Origin: Hymenopus coronatus
Taxonomy: Eukaryota; Arthropoda; Insecta; Mantodea; Hymenopodidae
DNA: 64,000 nt
Assembly: GCA_030762935.1 (NCBI GenBank)
Contig: CM060892.1
Coordinates: 90,802,827 to 90,866,826, forward strand
Reading direction: 5' to 3'
Of the stretch, positions 32,576 through 44,714 are shown piece after piece. The stretch's first letter is position 1, and every line of letters begins with the position of its first letter. The notes under the pieces were generated by a model. It saw only the letters and a program-made list of their open reading frames with translations. It was not told the DNA's origin and did no database searches. Made by a program: the position numbers and the translations under genes.

Positions 32576-33555
32576 TTATTCCTGCAATTCTTTTCATTAG
32601 GTGTTTCTTTGAGCTCGAAGAACAAAATACCCTTGGCCACGATAGTTGTTTCCATGATCTCTTTAACGGATGTTGTTGGTTTTCAATATTTCAAGGCTTC
32701 CATTTAGTGGCGAAAATCTTATGTACGAAACATACCATTTCCCTTGCATCAGAATGCAGAAGAAGTTTTCCTCGTCTTCCTACACCGACTTAGAGCAATA
32801 CGAAAGACAACAAAAATAAACAGTGTTTTATAATCAGAAATACTTCTATATTTTCCTGTCAATAAAAACCTCTGATTTAAATCAGCAAACGTAGAACTGT
32901 GACACCACGTTTCGCTGATTGAGAATGGGCAGGGAGAGTAGCTGCCCAAGACTTTTGACACCTCTTCTCTCTTACAGAACGAAGTAGCAAAAAGTAGCCT
33001 ATGTTTCAATATAACCTCTATGAGCAACAGTTATAGAGAGAGCCCTTCTTATACATACTGAAATAGAAACTCTTTTTTCTCTCCAACAACAACTCTTTAT
33101 TTTTCCACAAACTGATTACAAGCCGCTCACAAATAACTGTCTTTCGTAACAATTCTGCCATACATTTCCTTTTATAGCTATGAAATTCCCGTCGAAGTCA
33201 TCTTTGAATACGATGCATTTTCGGTGAAAACTGAGCGCTGATCTGGGATCGTTGCCCTTTTTATATTCGTTGGTTATGTGACTTGAAATTTCCAGAAGCC
33301 GCGGTACGTGCAGTACCACTGCAACTGTTACAAACTCGCTCAGGCTTAATAATGAGTTAAAGAATCTTCTGCCAAAACTCGTATTCATTTGCACAGTGTA
33401 ATAACCATAGCTACGATGTCAAAAGAGCTTTCCGTAGGAACTGGGGTCCACTAACGCGCGTGTAACAATGGATGCCCAAAATCAGTTATACCTTATGAAG
33501 AAAGCCGTACACACACTTTTCAGCGATTACGGCCACAGAGTGAAATCAATACAAC
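32576..33555. other. Unassigned DNA, nearly 1 kb without repeats
   Basis: Two minus-strand frames of 92 codons (32749-33027 and 33116-33394) have no recognised domain. They lie in a stretch free of R1 and SINE sequence, so a diverged gene or transposon relic is possible. Confidence 0.35.
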
Positions 33556-33835
33556 GTTGTCCTCCGTGGTCGAGGGATAACATGCTAACCTTTGGTTTCC
33601 ATAGTCACGGATTCAAACCCAGCGGAGGGCGATGGCTTTTTTCGGACGTAAAAATCCATAGCATTGTTTCTTTCGGAAGAGAAGTAAAGCCGTTGGACAC
33701 AAGGTGTACAATAGCGTTACATAAAAGAACCTCAAGCCTGATAAACAGACTTTTGGTAAAATTAAGCGGTATTTCTCGCCCAATATGGACGCTGAGAAGA
33801 GCAACAGTTAAAGGGCGTTCGTAATGAAACTGAAT
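33556..33835 (+). mobile_element. S4 SINE, most complete copy
   Basis: TCCTCCGTGGTCGAGGG gives an A box, and CACGGATTCAAACCC is the B-box region. Then come GCGGAGGGCGATGGC, AAAGAACCTCAAGCCTGATA, and the 3' end AGCAACAGTTAAAGGGCGTT followed by GAATTTGAATTTATAC. The 118-codon frame is a shadow. Confidence 0.85.
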
Positions 33836-34490
33836 TTGAATTTATACATGTACAATGTATGTTTTTAGCGATTAACATGAAGTAAATAATAGAAATATGA
33901 AAAGGGATCGATATGTGTATCGAACGATTATTTTAAACGAGCATTATAAACAATGGATGTTTATAAAACAAGTTCGCTACAGCCTATAACATCAACTTAG
34001 CCCTAAATTCTACACTGTATCAAGCATTCTATCTTTTCCAAAGTTGACAGCATCACAAACATCATCAATAGAAATGATTAGTCACACAAATGTCTTGGCC
34101 AGATGTTCCGAGAGCGAGATTAATTAGATATCGATGAGACAGCTGAACAATCTTCGTTTGAATGCTCTTGCCTTATTGGCTGTCAACCACAGCCGGTGAA
34201 CCCCGATAAGGTTGATGCATCATCTTGTGTTCCTCACTTGTGATAAGAATTGTATCATAGAGGTGAATGTCACTGAACAGCAGTTGTATTATTCTGTTCT
34301 CAATTGACAAGAATGGCGTTTACGTATTCCTCAAAAATGAAGGCGAAATATTTAATAAATATTGAAATTAAGCATTCATCATATTGTTATTTTGTAGAGA
34401 AAAATGTTAAATAGCACTAGGGGCTTCCTTCACTTTATTGATTCAAATTGGCTTATTGGTTATATCAAAACTTAAATTGGAAAAGAAAAA
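33836..34490. other. Unassigned DNA
   Basis: No features recognised. Confidence 0.5.
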
Positions 34491-35271
34491 AAAAGCTGAT
34501 GTGTTCGATTAATATGACTTTCATTACATCTCTGTAACAAATTATTCTTAAAAGGCTCATTCTTCAATCTCCTTTATACTATTTGAGATAAAATGGTCTT
34601 ATTACTTGTTGCCTTTTAAGTAGAAGTGGAATATGGGGGAGGGGATATGCTAGGCTAAAACGAGAGTCAAATATTTTAAAAGCTGACTGTTAGGTGATTG
34701 AAATTCTTTACATGGCCAAGGGTTGACAAATTCCGTATAAGAAAAGTACTGAAACCAATAACAGGAAATATCTCGGAAATGGTCAACTCCACGAAAAATT
34801 ATATTATATAAATTTGCCTGCTTTAACGATTATCTGCATATTTTTGTAGTAAGTTTTGTGTATTTCTTATTGTTTACCTGTTATGCAAAATGTATACACA
34901 ATGAAGAGGTCTTCAGAGGCTATTTCTCAAAAGTTCAACATATACATTTTATTTATCATGCAAATATCTTTAATATTTAATCAAAATCGTTAGATCCATT
35001 TTTGAGTAAACAAACATTTTCGAATCTTTTTTCCATGTAAAAGGTAGTTTGGGGACTTAAGAATCTTCGTGGCCATCCTTGAAAGATACCAAACTCAAAT
35101 ATAAAATTTGGTATGTCATCAACTTTTCGTTTTTGAATTATCATGTTCACAGATGCACGATCACACACATGAACCTTTTTCTAAAATACGTTTTTTTTTA
35201 TAGAAATGGATCCTAAAATCCAGTAAATTCGGTAAAATCTCGTAATTGATGTACTAAGTAGAGAAAATAAA
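34491..35271 (-). repeat. R1 copy, near full length
   Basis: Opens AAAGCTGATGTGTTCGATTA and ends GTACTAAGTAGAGAAAATAAA. The 5' hairpin and part of the first block are lost between CTCGTAATTGATG and TACTAAG. Confidence 0.87.
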
Positions 35272-35449
35272 ACTGCAATGTTTTATATCGCAATATTCAT
35301 GCAAAAACCAAAGAGAAGAAAATACATGTAAAGGTCCCAAATCTCAAAATATTCCCTATGATCAGGGGTTACCAAGTTTTCATAACGAGAGCCATATAAA
35401 TCGTCGAAGAAAGAATCCCCGGCGAAGGATACAATAAACTCAAGGTACG

Positions 35450-36236
35450 TGGTACGCACTATGTACATAGTGTATAGAGAAGGTATTGCACTCCACCAAA
35501 AAATTCGATACCGAGATTTCACCGGAAATATATGTTTTAGGGTCCCCTTTATCTAAAAAAAAAGCATTTTCGGAAAAAGATCCGTGGGTATGTGTGTGTG
35601 TGTCCGTGTGTCCTTGTGCCTGTTGACACGATAACTCAAAAACGAAAAGTTGATGAAATACGAAATTTTATATTTAACGAAAAGTCGGTAAAATACCAAA
35701 CTTGGTATTAAAGTTTAGTATCTTCCAGGGATGCGACACGAAGATTCTGAGAAAAATTCTCCCCACCCCCAAATACCCTTTACATGGAACTTTTTGAAAA
35801 TATTGACTACTTTGTTCTGGATGAATTTTATGGATTTTTGCATAACTGCTAAACCGTAAGAGATGGAGAAAAACTTACAATACAAAAAATATAGAGCATC
35901 TTAAAACGCACAATTTATCTTATATTTATTTTTTTCGTGGAGTTGATCGTTTTTGACATATTCCTTGTTTTTGTTTTCAGCTATGAAAAACTTATACTTT
36001 TCTCGGTCCATACAAACAAAGAAACTTCAGTCACATAGCAACCAGCTTTTGATTATTAGTTTAGCCTTATAGTACTTCCTTATTTCCCTTCTGCTTACAA
36101 GGAAGCAAGTAATAAGATTATTTGTGCTAATTTTTTTATCGATTGGAATGAAGTAAATAGAAGCATACGTTTTTTAACAATAATTTGTTGCAAAGAGGTA
36201 GAGAAAGTCATGTGAATGGAACACATCAGATTTTTT
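35450..36236 (+). repeat. R1 copy with internal tandem duplication
   Basis: Begins inside the 5' hairpin (GTACGCACTATGTACATAGT) and ends AACACATCAGATTTTTTT. The ACGAAAAGT..AAAATACC unit is duplicated near 35640-35700. The middle of the body is deleted after TTTTTGAAAATATTGA. Confidence 0.88.
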
Positions 36237-37130
36237 TGATTTTTTTCCCACGATTTCATGGGAAGAGAGTGGAATTTCTAGGTCAGTTATAGCGTCTAGT
36301 TCTAAAGCATTTTCTTCTTCTTCCTTCACGCATTAAACATTATTGTCTGTAGTAATTTACATGTGCTCATGCATAGTTTCGTAATCGAAGTATCCGTACA
36401 GCTGAAGATGTGTAGATCTTCAGTAAATGATTTATCCTATGGTTGCGTTACGAGCGCTGCGCAGTTTATTCTGGCGATGAGGCTGCCATTTCACTGTGTT
36501 GAGCCTGCACGGTACATTATTCGGGTCAAAAACCTAAAAGTGTTGCTTACTTCTTTAACATTTGATATTTCATTCCCAGGCCATAGTATTATTATATTTA
36601 TATTGTGATGTTTATTATTATTATTATTACTAGTATTATTATTGAAATAGTATATCGAGAAAAGTCCTGATATATTATGTTTATGAATTTCTCTATCGTT
36701 TATTAGTGGGGATACAAACAATTGTTAATAAAAACTTAATTCTGCATAATTTAATGGATATTCTCGTAAACCATTGCAGATAGAGCTGCATTACAAACTT
36801 CGTTGCCCTGTCGTTGCACAACACAAAGGCATTATCGACCAGTACTTAAACATTTTGTGTATAGATTATCTAAAACTTTACTCGATCATATGATTAAATT
36901 TTCATTGTCTAAAAGCACTTCTGGGATATTCTACAGATATTTCGAAACGGCACAGAAGAAATGAATATACCTTCATATTTTCTGTTCCAATAAATTAAAG
37001 TGTGCTACTCCTACTACAACAAAAATAATCAAAATTAAACCCGAATATAATTAATGTCATTGAGAAGAATAAAAATGTTATTAATCAATTTAAATGTAAA
37101 AGTTTTAGAGTCCTCTGTATTTAAAAAAAA
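36237..37130. other. Unassigned DNA with a short R1 scrap
   Basis: Short TTA repeats at 36613-36645. GTTTTAGAGTCCTCTGTATT at 37101-37120 looks like a scrap of the R1 5' region just before the next copy. Confidence 0.45.
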
Positions 37131-37874
37131 ATACATTCTCTATATGTTCTACGTACATAAGTTATAGAGAAGGAACTGCATTCCACCTAAAAATTCGATG
37201 CCCAAATTTCACTGGAGACACACCTTTTAGGGTTCCCTGTAACCAAAAATAAAGCATTTTTAGAAAAAATGGTTCGTGTGTCTGAGTGCCTGTGAACACG
37301 ATAGCTCAAAAACAAAAAATCGCTAAAACCCAAAACTTGTATGAAATTGGTGTTTTCCAAGAATATGACACGAAAATTTTGAGAAAGTCTGCTATTCTGA
37401 ACTACCCTTTACATGAAAAAATATTAAAAAATTTGGACGATTTTGATTAAAATACAGTATATTACAGATATTTGTATCACAAATAAAACGTATAAGTTAA
37501 CTTTTGTAGGAATAACCTCTAAATATATGTTTATTGCGGCTGAATTTTGTTAACATTTGCATAATTATAAACCGTAAGAGACAGATAAGAGCTTGCTACC
37601 CAAAAATGTAGATCTCGTTACAACACATATTTAATGTAGTATTCATTTTTTTCGTGGAATTTACAATTTTGAGATATTCCTTGTTATTAATTTCAGTTTA
37701 AAAATACTTAAAAGATTTGACTAACCATTTAGCCGTATTGAAGGCACGTAATAAGACCATTTGTGCTACTGTTTATATCAACTAACATGAAGTAAATAGG
37801 AGAATAAGCTTTTTAAAAATAATTTGTTGGCGAGATGAAAAGAAAGTTATGTGAAAGGAACATATCAGAATTTT
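37131..37874 (+). repeat. R1 copy (tandem unit 1 of 5)
   Basis: ATTCTCTATATGTTCTACGT hairpin start, GCCCAAATTTCACTGGAG, body, and GGAACATATCAGAATTTT end. First of five units in the same orientation, back to back. Confidence 0.88.
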
Positions 37875-37876
37875 AT

Positions 37877-38270
37877 AAAAGGCTCGTGTGTGTCCGTGTG
37901 TTTTTTAGTTATCGTGTGAAAGTCGGTAAAATACCAAATTTGGTATTATGTTTAGCATCTTCAAGGGTGTGACGCTAGGTTTTGAGGAAATCGCTCAACC
38001 CCAAACTACCCTTTACATGGAACATTTTCCGAAACCTGTCATTTTTTCAAAAACGGCTGTAATGATTTTGAGTAAAATACCGTATATTAAAAATATTTGC
38101 AAGAAAAATAAAATGTTTATTTTGAATTATCTGGAAATATTCTCTGAAGAGTATTCATTCCGAATGGAATTTGCTGAATTTTGAATAACTAGTAAATCAC
38201 AGGAGATAGACAAAAATTTGCCACACAAGACTGCAGATCTCGTTAAAGCACACAATTGATGTCGTATCCA
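37877..38270 (+). repeat. R1 partial copy (tandem unit 2 of 5)
   Basis: Starts in the seed (GGCTCGTGTGTGTCCGTGTG) and runs to ACACAATTGATGTCGTATCC, so it lacks both ends. It is flanked by R1 units on both sides. Confidence 0.87.
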
Positions 38271-39097
38271 TTTTTAATTCCTCTATACATCATACTATGT
38301 ACATAGTTTATAGAGAAGGTATTGCACTCCACCGAAAAATTCGACACCGAGATTTCACCGGAAATATATGTTTTAGGGCCCCCTTTATCCAAAAAAGGCA
38401 TTTTCAGAAAAAGGTCCGTATGTGTCCGTGTGACTGTGAACACGATAGCTCAAAAACGAAAATTCGGTAAAATACCAAACTTGGTATTTAAATGTGGTAT
38501 CTTCCAGGGATACGCCACGAAGGTTTTGAGAAAAATCTCCCACCCCAAACTACCCTTTACATGGAACTTTTTTCGAAAAATTTGATTTTCTCAAAAATGG
38601 CTCTACGGATTTTGATTAAAATTTCGTATTGTAAAGATATTTACCTGACATATAAACTGTATATCTTGAACTTTCTGGGAATAGCCTCTGAAGATTACTT
38701 TATTCTGGATGAATTTTACGGAATATAGCATAACTGCTAAACCAAAACTTGCCACACAAAAATGTAAAGCACGTCAAAACACACAATTTATGTCATTTAA
38801 ATTTTTTTCGTGGAGTTGATCATTTTTGGTTTCAGCTTCGAAAAGCTTTCTCATAGAGGAATTTGTGAACTCCTGTTCATACAAAGGAACTTCAGTCACA
38901 TAACAATCAACCAGCTTTTGACTATCACTTTAACCCATGGTACTCCCTTATTTCGCTTCTACTTACAAGAAAGCAAGTAATAAGACTATTTCTGCTATTT
39001 TTTTCTCGATTAGCATGAAGTAAATAGAAGCATTTTAACAATTATTTGTTGCACAGATGTAGAGAAAGTCATGTGATTGGAACACATAAGATTTTTT
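38271..39097 (+). repeat. R1 copy, full length (tandem unit 3 of 5)
   Basis: TTTTTAATTCCTCTATACAT start, intact 5' hairpin, GACACCGAGATTTCACCGG, and GATTGGAACACATAAGATTT end. About 827 bp; a good reference copy alongside 5243-6066. Confidence 0.92.
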
Positions 39098-39350
39098 TGG
39101 TGGAGTTGACCATTTTTAGATATTCGTTAATTGGTTTCTGTTTTAAAACGGTTAAACTTTTCTCATACAGGAATTTGTCAACACCTGGCAATGCAAAGAA
39201 ACGGATTTCAACCCCTTTTAAAAAATTTGACTATCTCATTTTGTTAGTGTTTATCTCGATTAGCATAAAGTAGATAGAAGAATAAGCTTTTTAACAATAG
39301 TTTGTTAGAGAAATGTAAAGAAAGTCATGGGAATGGAACCCATAAGATTT
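39098..39350 (+). repeat. R1 partial copy (tandem unit 4 of 5)
   Basis: Begins GGTGGAGTTGACCATTTTTA and contains only the last third of R1, ending GGGAATGGAACCCATAAGAT. Confidence 0.88.
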
Positions 39351-40063
39351 TACTTTCTCTATCCCCCTATGTATATTGTACCTAGGTATAAAATTCGATG
39401 TCGTGATTTCACCGGAAATATATGTTTAGCAGCCCCCTGTGTTCGACAAAAACATTTTTAGGAAAACGTCCGAAGATTTTCAAGAAAATCCCTCCAAACA
39501 AACTACTCTTTACATGGAAACATTTTCGAAAATTTTCATTTTCTAAAAAATGGCTCTGACGATTTTGATTAAAATGCAGTATATTAAAATATTTACATCA
39601 TAAATAAAATGTATATTATAAATATTCTGAGAATAGCCTCTGATGTCCTCTTTATTCTGGATGAATTTTGCTTAGAAATATAGACTCGTCAAAACTCACA
39701 ACCCTTTACGTTTTTGTTGTGGAGGTAACCGTTTTCGAGATATTCCTTGTTTGTTATTGGTCTCAATTGTAACATGATTATACTTTTCTCAGACAGGAAG
39801 TGTCCGTTTTTCTGTTGTTCTACTCCTGGCCAAGCAAAGAAGCGATTTGCATTGACAATCGCATAACGATAGCTTACAACATTTGACTGTCACTTTAGCA
39901 TAGCGCATACCTTTAGTTCCCTTCTACTTATTAAGAACTAAGAATAAGAACATTCTGCTAATATTTATTTCGATTGGCATTGTGTGGAAAGAAGAATGAT
40001 CTTTTGTAAGAAGTTTGCAGAGCAGCTAGGCAAATTCGTGTGAATGGAACACCTCAGATTTTT
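39351..40063 (+). repeat. R1 copy (tandem unit 5 of 5)
   Basis: Joined directly to unit 4: CATAAGATTTTACTTTCTCT crosses the boundary. The seed is deleted after AGGAAAACGTCC. It ends GAATGGAACACCTCAGATTT with the AAGAAGTTTGCAGAGCAGC variant. Confidence 0.9.
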
Positions 40064-40705
40064 AAACAATAATCTCTAATGAATGAAACAGAATTTGTTG
40101 GATGTTTATTATCATTCAAATGGAGTAGGATTTACATACGTAATACATTCTAGCGATGTTATGCTTTTGTCTAGCACACTCTGCCTGTCGAATCCTTTGT
40201 TAGTAAATAGCATCAAGGCTTGGCTCTTTATCCCACGTTAAGTATGGCCTTATTTCTGGCTTTTTGTAGAGGAAATTAAACCCTCTCTAAAGGACTGTGA
40301 TAAAAAGCAAGCGCTCACGCTCGCGGTTAGTACCCACCTTTCTTGCTCATCGCGTTGTGTTGTTAGTGAAACTAAATACAGCACAAAGCTAACCCTCAAT
40401 TAGCGGTCTTCTTTGTGTCTTCTCTTCTTTTCATACCTCTATCTTTTTACTGAAATTTCTAACTTTTTTAATACAATTTGTCTCCTATATTTTCCTTTTT
40501 GCCATCTTAATATATATATTATTTTAGTTCTTCTTCCTAACCAATATTTAGGGAGTCTAAGGGGACAAATCTATATCAATTTTCATTGGCAATCAAAAAT
40601 GTTTCTTTTTTTTTTTGTAAAATTAACTCAAGTTTATCAATCCTATGTTACGCATTTACAAAGTTTCGTGGCATTACGAGCTTGTAAATTTAATAAATAA
40701 CACCG
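40064..40705. other. Unassigned DNA
   Basis: Frame 40413-40700 is AT-driven; no features recognised. Confidence 0.45.
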
Positions 40706-41432
40706 TTTTTACTTTTTCAACTCACTATATTTATAGGTAGGGAAGATATTGTATTCCACTCAAAATTTCAATACCAAAATTTCACTGAAAATACACCTGA
40801 ATGCCTCCTCACCAAAAACGATATTTAAAAAAAGTTTGATATTTTTCAAGGGTGTGATACGAAGGTTTTCAAGAAAATCCCCTACCACAGATTGTTCTTT
40901 ACATGGAAACATTTTTTAATTGTTTTTCTCAAAAATATCTCTGATGTTTTTAATTACAATACTGCACATTAAAGATATTTGCATCACAATGTATATTTTG
41001 AACTTTCTGGGAATAGCCTTCGAAGAGCTTTTTGTTCTGGACGAGTTTTGCAGAATTTGTATAACTGTTAAACTGTATGAGATTGACAAAAAGTTACTAC
41101 GGAAAAAATGTAGATCTCTTTAAAAGACAAAATATGTCACATGTGTTTTTCTTTTATCATTGTGCCCTGTTATTGTTTTCAGTTTTAAACCTAACTGTTC
41201 TCAAACAGAAAGCCACTTTTGGTTTTATCTCTTTTAGTGCTGACCATTTAAAGCGAATTGAGGCTCAATTGTTCCATATAGCGACCATCTCTTAAAATAT
41301 CTGACTAGGCTAATTCTGCTAATGTTTATCTCAATCAGCGTGATGAAGATAAAAGAATGGTGTTTTATAAGAGTAGTTTGTTTATGAGACAGCTAGAGAA
41401 AAGTTTGTGAATGGAACACATCAGATTTTTTT
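40706..41432 (+). repeat. R1 copy with seed deletion
   Basis: GTTTTTACTTTTTCAACTC start, AATACCAAAATTTCACTG, a jump over the seed at AACGATATTTAAAAAAAG, and GAATGGAACACATCAGATTT end. Confidence 0.87.
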
Positions 41433-41439
41433 AATGTGG

Positions 41440-41500
41440 GTGCCCATAATATATGCATTTGTTGTAAAATCTCGGTATGTATTTTTTGAATGAAATTAAA
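41440..41500 (-). repeat. R1 scrap, 5' block
   Basis: ATGCATTTGTTGTAAAATCT then CGGTATG resembles the reversed ACCGGAAATATA block. Short and diverged. Confidence 0.45.
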
Positions 41501-41568
41501 ATGAACTTTCAACCTATATTTGGCTGGGTCATGCATTAAATTCTGGGTAAATATTAACAAATAAATAG

Positions 41569-42442
41569 CTGATGTGTTTCATCATGTAACTTTCTCTAGC
41601 CATTCCACAAACTTTTCGTACAAATGACTATTCTTGTATCTACGTCATGCTAATCAAGATAAACATTGTCATAATTTGTATTATTACTTGCTTCTTTGTA
41701 AGTAGAATGGGAATAAGGGAATGCAGTAGACTAAAGCAATAGTCAGATATTTTTAAAAGCCGGTCACTAAATGAACAAATGAAATTCGGTTCTCATTTGT
41801 TGGCTGGGAGTAAACAAAAGAGGGACGAAAAGAAAGATGAATCCCTTTTGAATATAATTTAAATACCTTAAAACTGAAAACAATAGCTCTGAATATCTCG
41901 AAAGCGGTTAATTCTACAAAAACGTATGTTTACACACTTTTTAATTTTACATTTTAATGAGATCTATATTTTTGTTCAGTAAATTTTGTCTGTCTCTAAT
42001 GGTTTACCAGTTATACCAAAGTTATATAAATGTCATCCAGAACGAAGAGGTCTTCAGAGGATATTTCCAGAAAACTCAAATTAACAGTTCGTTCATTATA
42101 AAAATATCCTAAAAATATGAAATGTTAATAAAAATCGTTAGTCATTTCTGAGAAGATAAAAGTGCTCGAAAAATGTTCCCTGTGAAGGGTAGTTGAGGGT
42201 GGGGGATTTTCTTAAAAATCTTCACGTCACATCCTGGAAGCTAGTGAAGCAAGTTTGGTATTTAACCGACTTTTCGTTTTTGAGCTATGTTGACCACAGA
42301 CACACACACTGACCTTTTTCCAAAAATACATATTTTTTGGATTCAGGAGGTATAAAATATATATTTGCATTAAAATCTTGCTATCAAATTTTTGGATGGA
42401 TTAGATACAATTTGCGCATAGGTCGTGTACAGAAAGTAAAAA
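41569..42442 (-). repeat. R1 copy, full length
   Basis: Starts GCTGATGTGTTTCATCATGT and ends GTCGTGTACAGAAAGTAAAA; the 5' hairpin is partly eroded. 3' variant with TTCCACAAACTTTTCGTAC. Confidence 0.9.
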
Positions 42443-42540
42443 TAAAATTAAGCACCAGTTAAGATTTATATGATGAAACTCATGTGTCAAACACGACTAT
42501 AATCATCTCTACTATAATTATTATATCAAAAGAGAACATA

Positions 42541-42653
42541 AGACTGCCTCCGTGGTCGAGTGGTCAGCGAGTTAGTTAACTTTTCACCCGGAGGTCCGGG
42601 AATTTTTCTTTAGTCAGAATTATTCCCTATGCAGCACAAAGTGTGGAAGCGAA

Positions 42654-42705
<52 letters not shown>

Positions 42706-42835
42706 AGGAAGGTAAAATGTTTTAAACCCACAGACAACGAATTGTTTCAAGTGGAAAGCCCTCGATATGACCTTAAATGTTAAAGGGGGTTATATAAATG
42801 AACACGAAAAACAAAAAAACAAAAACAACAAAAAT
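42541..42835 (+). mobile_element. S2 SINE with exact 13-bp TSD
   Basis: Head TGCCTCCGTGGTCGAGTGGT contains the A box; the B-box area is partly deleted (CCCGGAGGTCCGGG). A (GT)n tract lies at 42656-42700. The tail reads TATATAAATGAACACG then A-rich. It is flanked by AAAAGAGAACATA at 42528-42540 and 42836-42848, a target duplication that fixes both ends. Confidence 0.93.
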
Positions 42836-42848
42836 AAAAGAGAACATA

Positions 42849-43397
42849 CCAAAGGTGCAGTAAAGTAGACAAAACACGGAGGCAGGTTAGTTTAGCAGTT
42901 TGAATGAAGGAAAAACAGTTTTTCAGTACGACGCTATGATCACATTGCTTTAATTGGCCCACTAGATTGAATCAGCACCTTTATTTTAGACTATAGTTGC
43001 TGGTACAAATGCAGGCCAAACTCTAGAAGCCTGTGAGAAACGAACGCTATTGTGTATAGCGGTCCTTGAGATGTTTCACGTGGCCAAGATTGGAAATGAT
43101 GTTTTGCTCGTAACAAGAGGACCATAAATCTCTGAGGGAGTGATAGCAAAACGCTTTTACGAGGCGTGCTGCTACGCCCACTGATGCACTGTGGACGTCT
43201 GGTGTTGTTTTTACTTTTCCCTTTATTATGTTCAGTTGGCAGGAACACAACTGTCGCCTTGCTGCAGGAGGGCGCACGTGCACTTACCGCTTTTCGATCC
43301 TCACACGTTTCTATCTCCATATACCACCTACTTGCCTTTTTCCGGGCAATAAACATTACAAGGCGTGCTAGGTCGATGGAAACTGAAATTGCATTTT
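42849..43397. other. Unassigned, locally GC-richer DNA
   Basis: Overlapping frames on both strands at 42991-43399 (up to 121 codons) suggest base composition rather than a gene. No domain recognised. Confidence 0.4.
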
Positions 43398-44313
43398 AAA
43401 AAAAAAAAATCTGATGTGTTCCATTCGCTTTTTCTAAATTTCCGTAACAAAATGCCATTCACGACTTTCTCTACATCTCTGCAGTAAATTATTGCTAAAA
43501 AGCTTATGATTCTATTTATTTCATTCTAATCGACACAACACTAGCAGAAACAGTCTTATTACTTGCTTCCTTGTAAGTAGAAGCGAAATGAGGGAGTACC
43601 ATAGGTTAAAGTGATAGTCAAAAGCTGGTTGCTATGTGACTAAAGTTCCTTCATTTGTACGGACAGGAGTAGACAATTCCGTATGAGAAAAGTAAAAGTT
43701 TTTTAAAGCTGAAACTAAAAACAAGGAATATCTCAAAAACGATCAACACCACGAAAAAAATGAATGTAACATAAATTGTGTATTTTAATGTGCTTTACAT
43801 TTTTGGTGTGGTAAATTCTTGTCCATTTCTTACGGTTTAGCAGTTATGCAAAATTCCGCAAAATTCACCCAGAATAAAGTAGTCTTCAGAGGCTATTCCC
43901 AGAAAATGGATAGTATACATTTTATTTGTCAAGTGAATATCTTTGGTATAAGATATTTTAATCAAAATCGTTAGAGCCATTTTTTTAGAAAATCAAAATT
44001 TTCGATAAAAGTTCCATGTAAAGAGTAGTTTGGGGTGGGGGGATTTTTCTAAAAATCTTCGTGTGACACCCTTGGAAGACCCTAAACTTAAATACCAAGT
44101 TTAGTATTTTACCGGCTTTTCGTTTTTGAGTTAATTGTATTCATAGACACACGGATACACTGACACACGGACACACACGGCCTTTTTGTGAAAATGCTTT
44201 TTTTGGATATAGGGGACCCCAAAACGTATATTTCCGGTGAAATCTTGGTATTATTGGGTGTAGTGCAATACCCTCTCTATACACTATGCACATATTACGT
44301 GTAGGGGAAGTAA
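43398..44313 (-). repeat. R1 copy, full length (minus tandem unit 1)
   Basis: Poly-A then TCTGATGTGTTCCATTCGC, a partial second 3' end (GCCATTCACGACTTTCTCT), the complete body, and GTGTAGGGGAAGTAAAACG. The doubled 3' end looks like template switching or a nested end-to-end join. Confidence 0.9.
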
Positions 44314-44714
44314 AACGCTTATTCTTCTATCTATTTCAGGATAATCGGGATGAACAGTAGCAGAAATTACTTGCTTTTTTTTAAGTAGAAGGGAAATAAC
44401 ACAACATGGAAACGGAGTTTTATTTATGAATGCTCTTCAATCACTGTGGTTTGCAGCGCAACATTCTATATTGGGCGTGAAAGGCCGATTAATTTTCCTC
44501 AGATGCCTCAATAAGACTTGAGGTTCTACTATATGCTGAGAATTTACGACTCGTAAACATAAGGGAATGCACTAAGCTAATGCGATAGTCAAATATATTA
44601 AAAACTGATTGCCATGTGGTTGAAACCGGTTTCTTTGCATTACCAGGAGTTGAAAAATTCCTGTATGAAAAAAAATTAAATATTTTCTACTCAGACCAGT
44701 AGCAAGGAATATAT
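44314..44714 (-). repeat. R1 partial copy split by S4 (minus tandem unit 2)
   Basis: GCTTATTCTTCTATCTATTT to GTAGAAGGGAAATAA, interrupted, then AAGGGAATGCACTAAGCTAA to AGCAAGGAATATATAAA. It lacks both ends. Confidence 0.82.
44405..44555 (-). mobile_element. S4 SINE, 3' part, inside R1
   Basis: Reversed S4 tail: AATCACTGTGGTTTGCAGCG, ATATTGGGCGTGAAAGGCCG and CAATAAGACTTGAGGTTCTA. Recognised by comparison with 58396-58490. Possible small flanking duplication ATAA. Confidence 0.8.

Noticed and set aside
32749..33394. Two 92-codon minus frames as genes
   Set aside because: No domain, no splice pattern that links them; left as unassigned.
33468..33824. 118-codon frame
   Set aside because: Runs through an S4 SINE.
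37131..40063. Satellite DNA or CRISPR-like array
   Set aside because: Units are ~0.25-0.83 kb dispersed elements with variable truncation, not short regular repeats with spacers; the genome is animal-like.
42991..43399. Overlapping frames of 121, 78 and 77 codons
   Set aside because: Open in several frames on both strands with no domain; base composition explains it.
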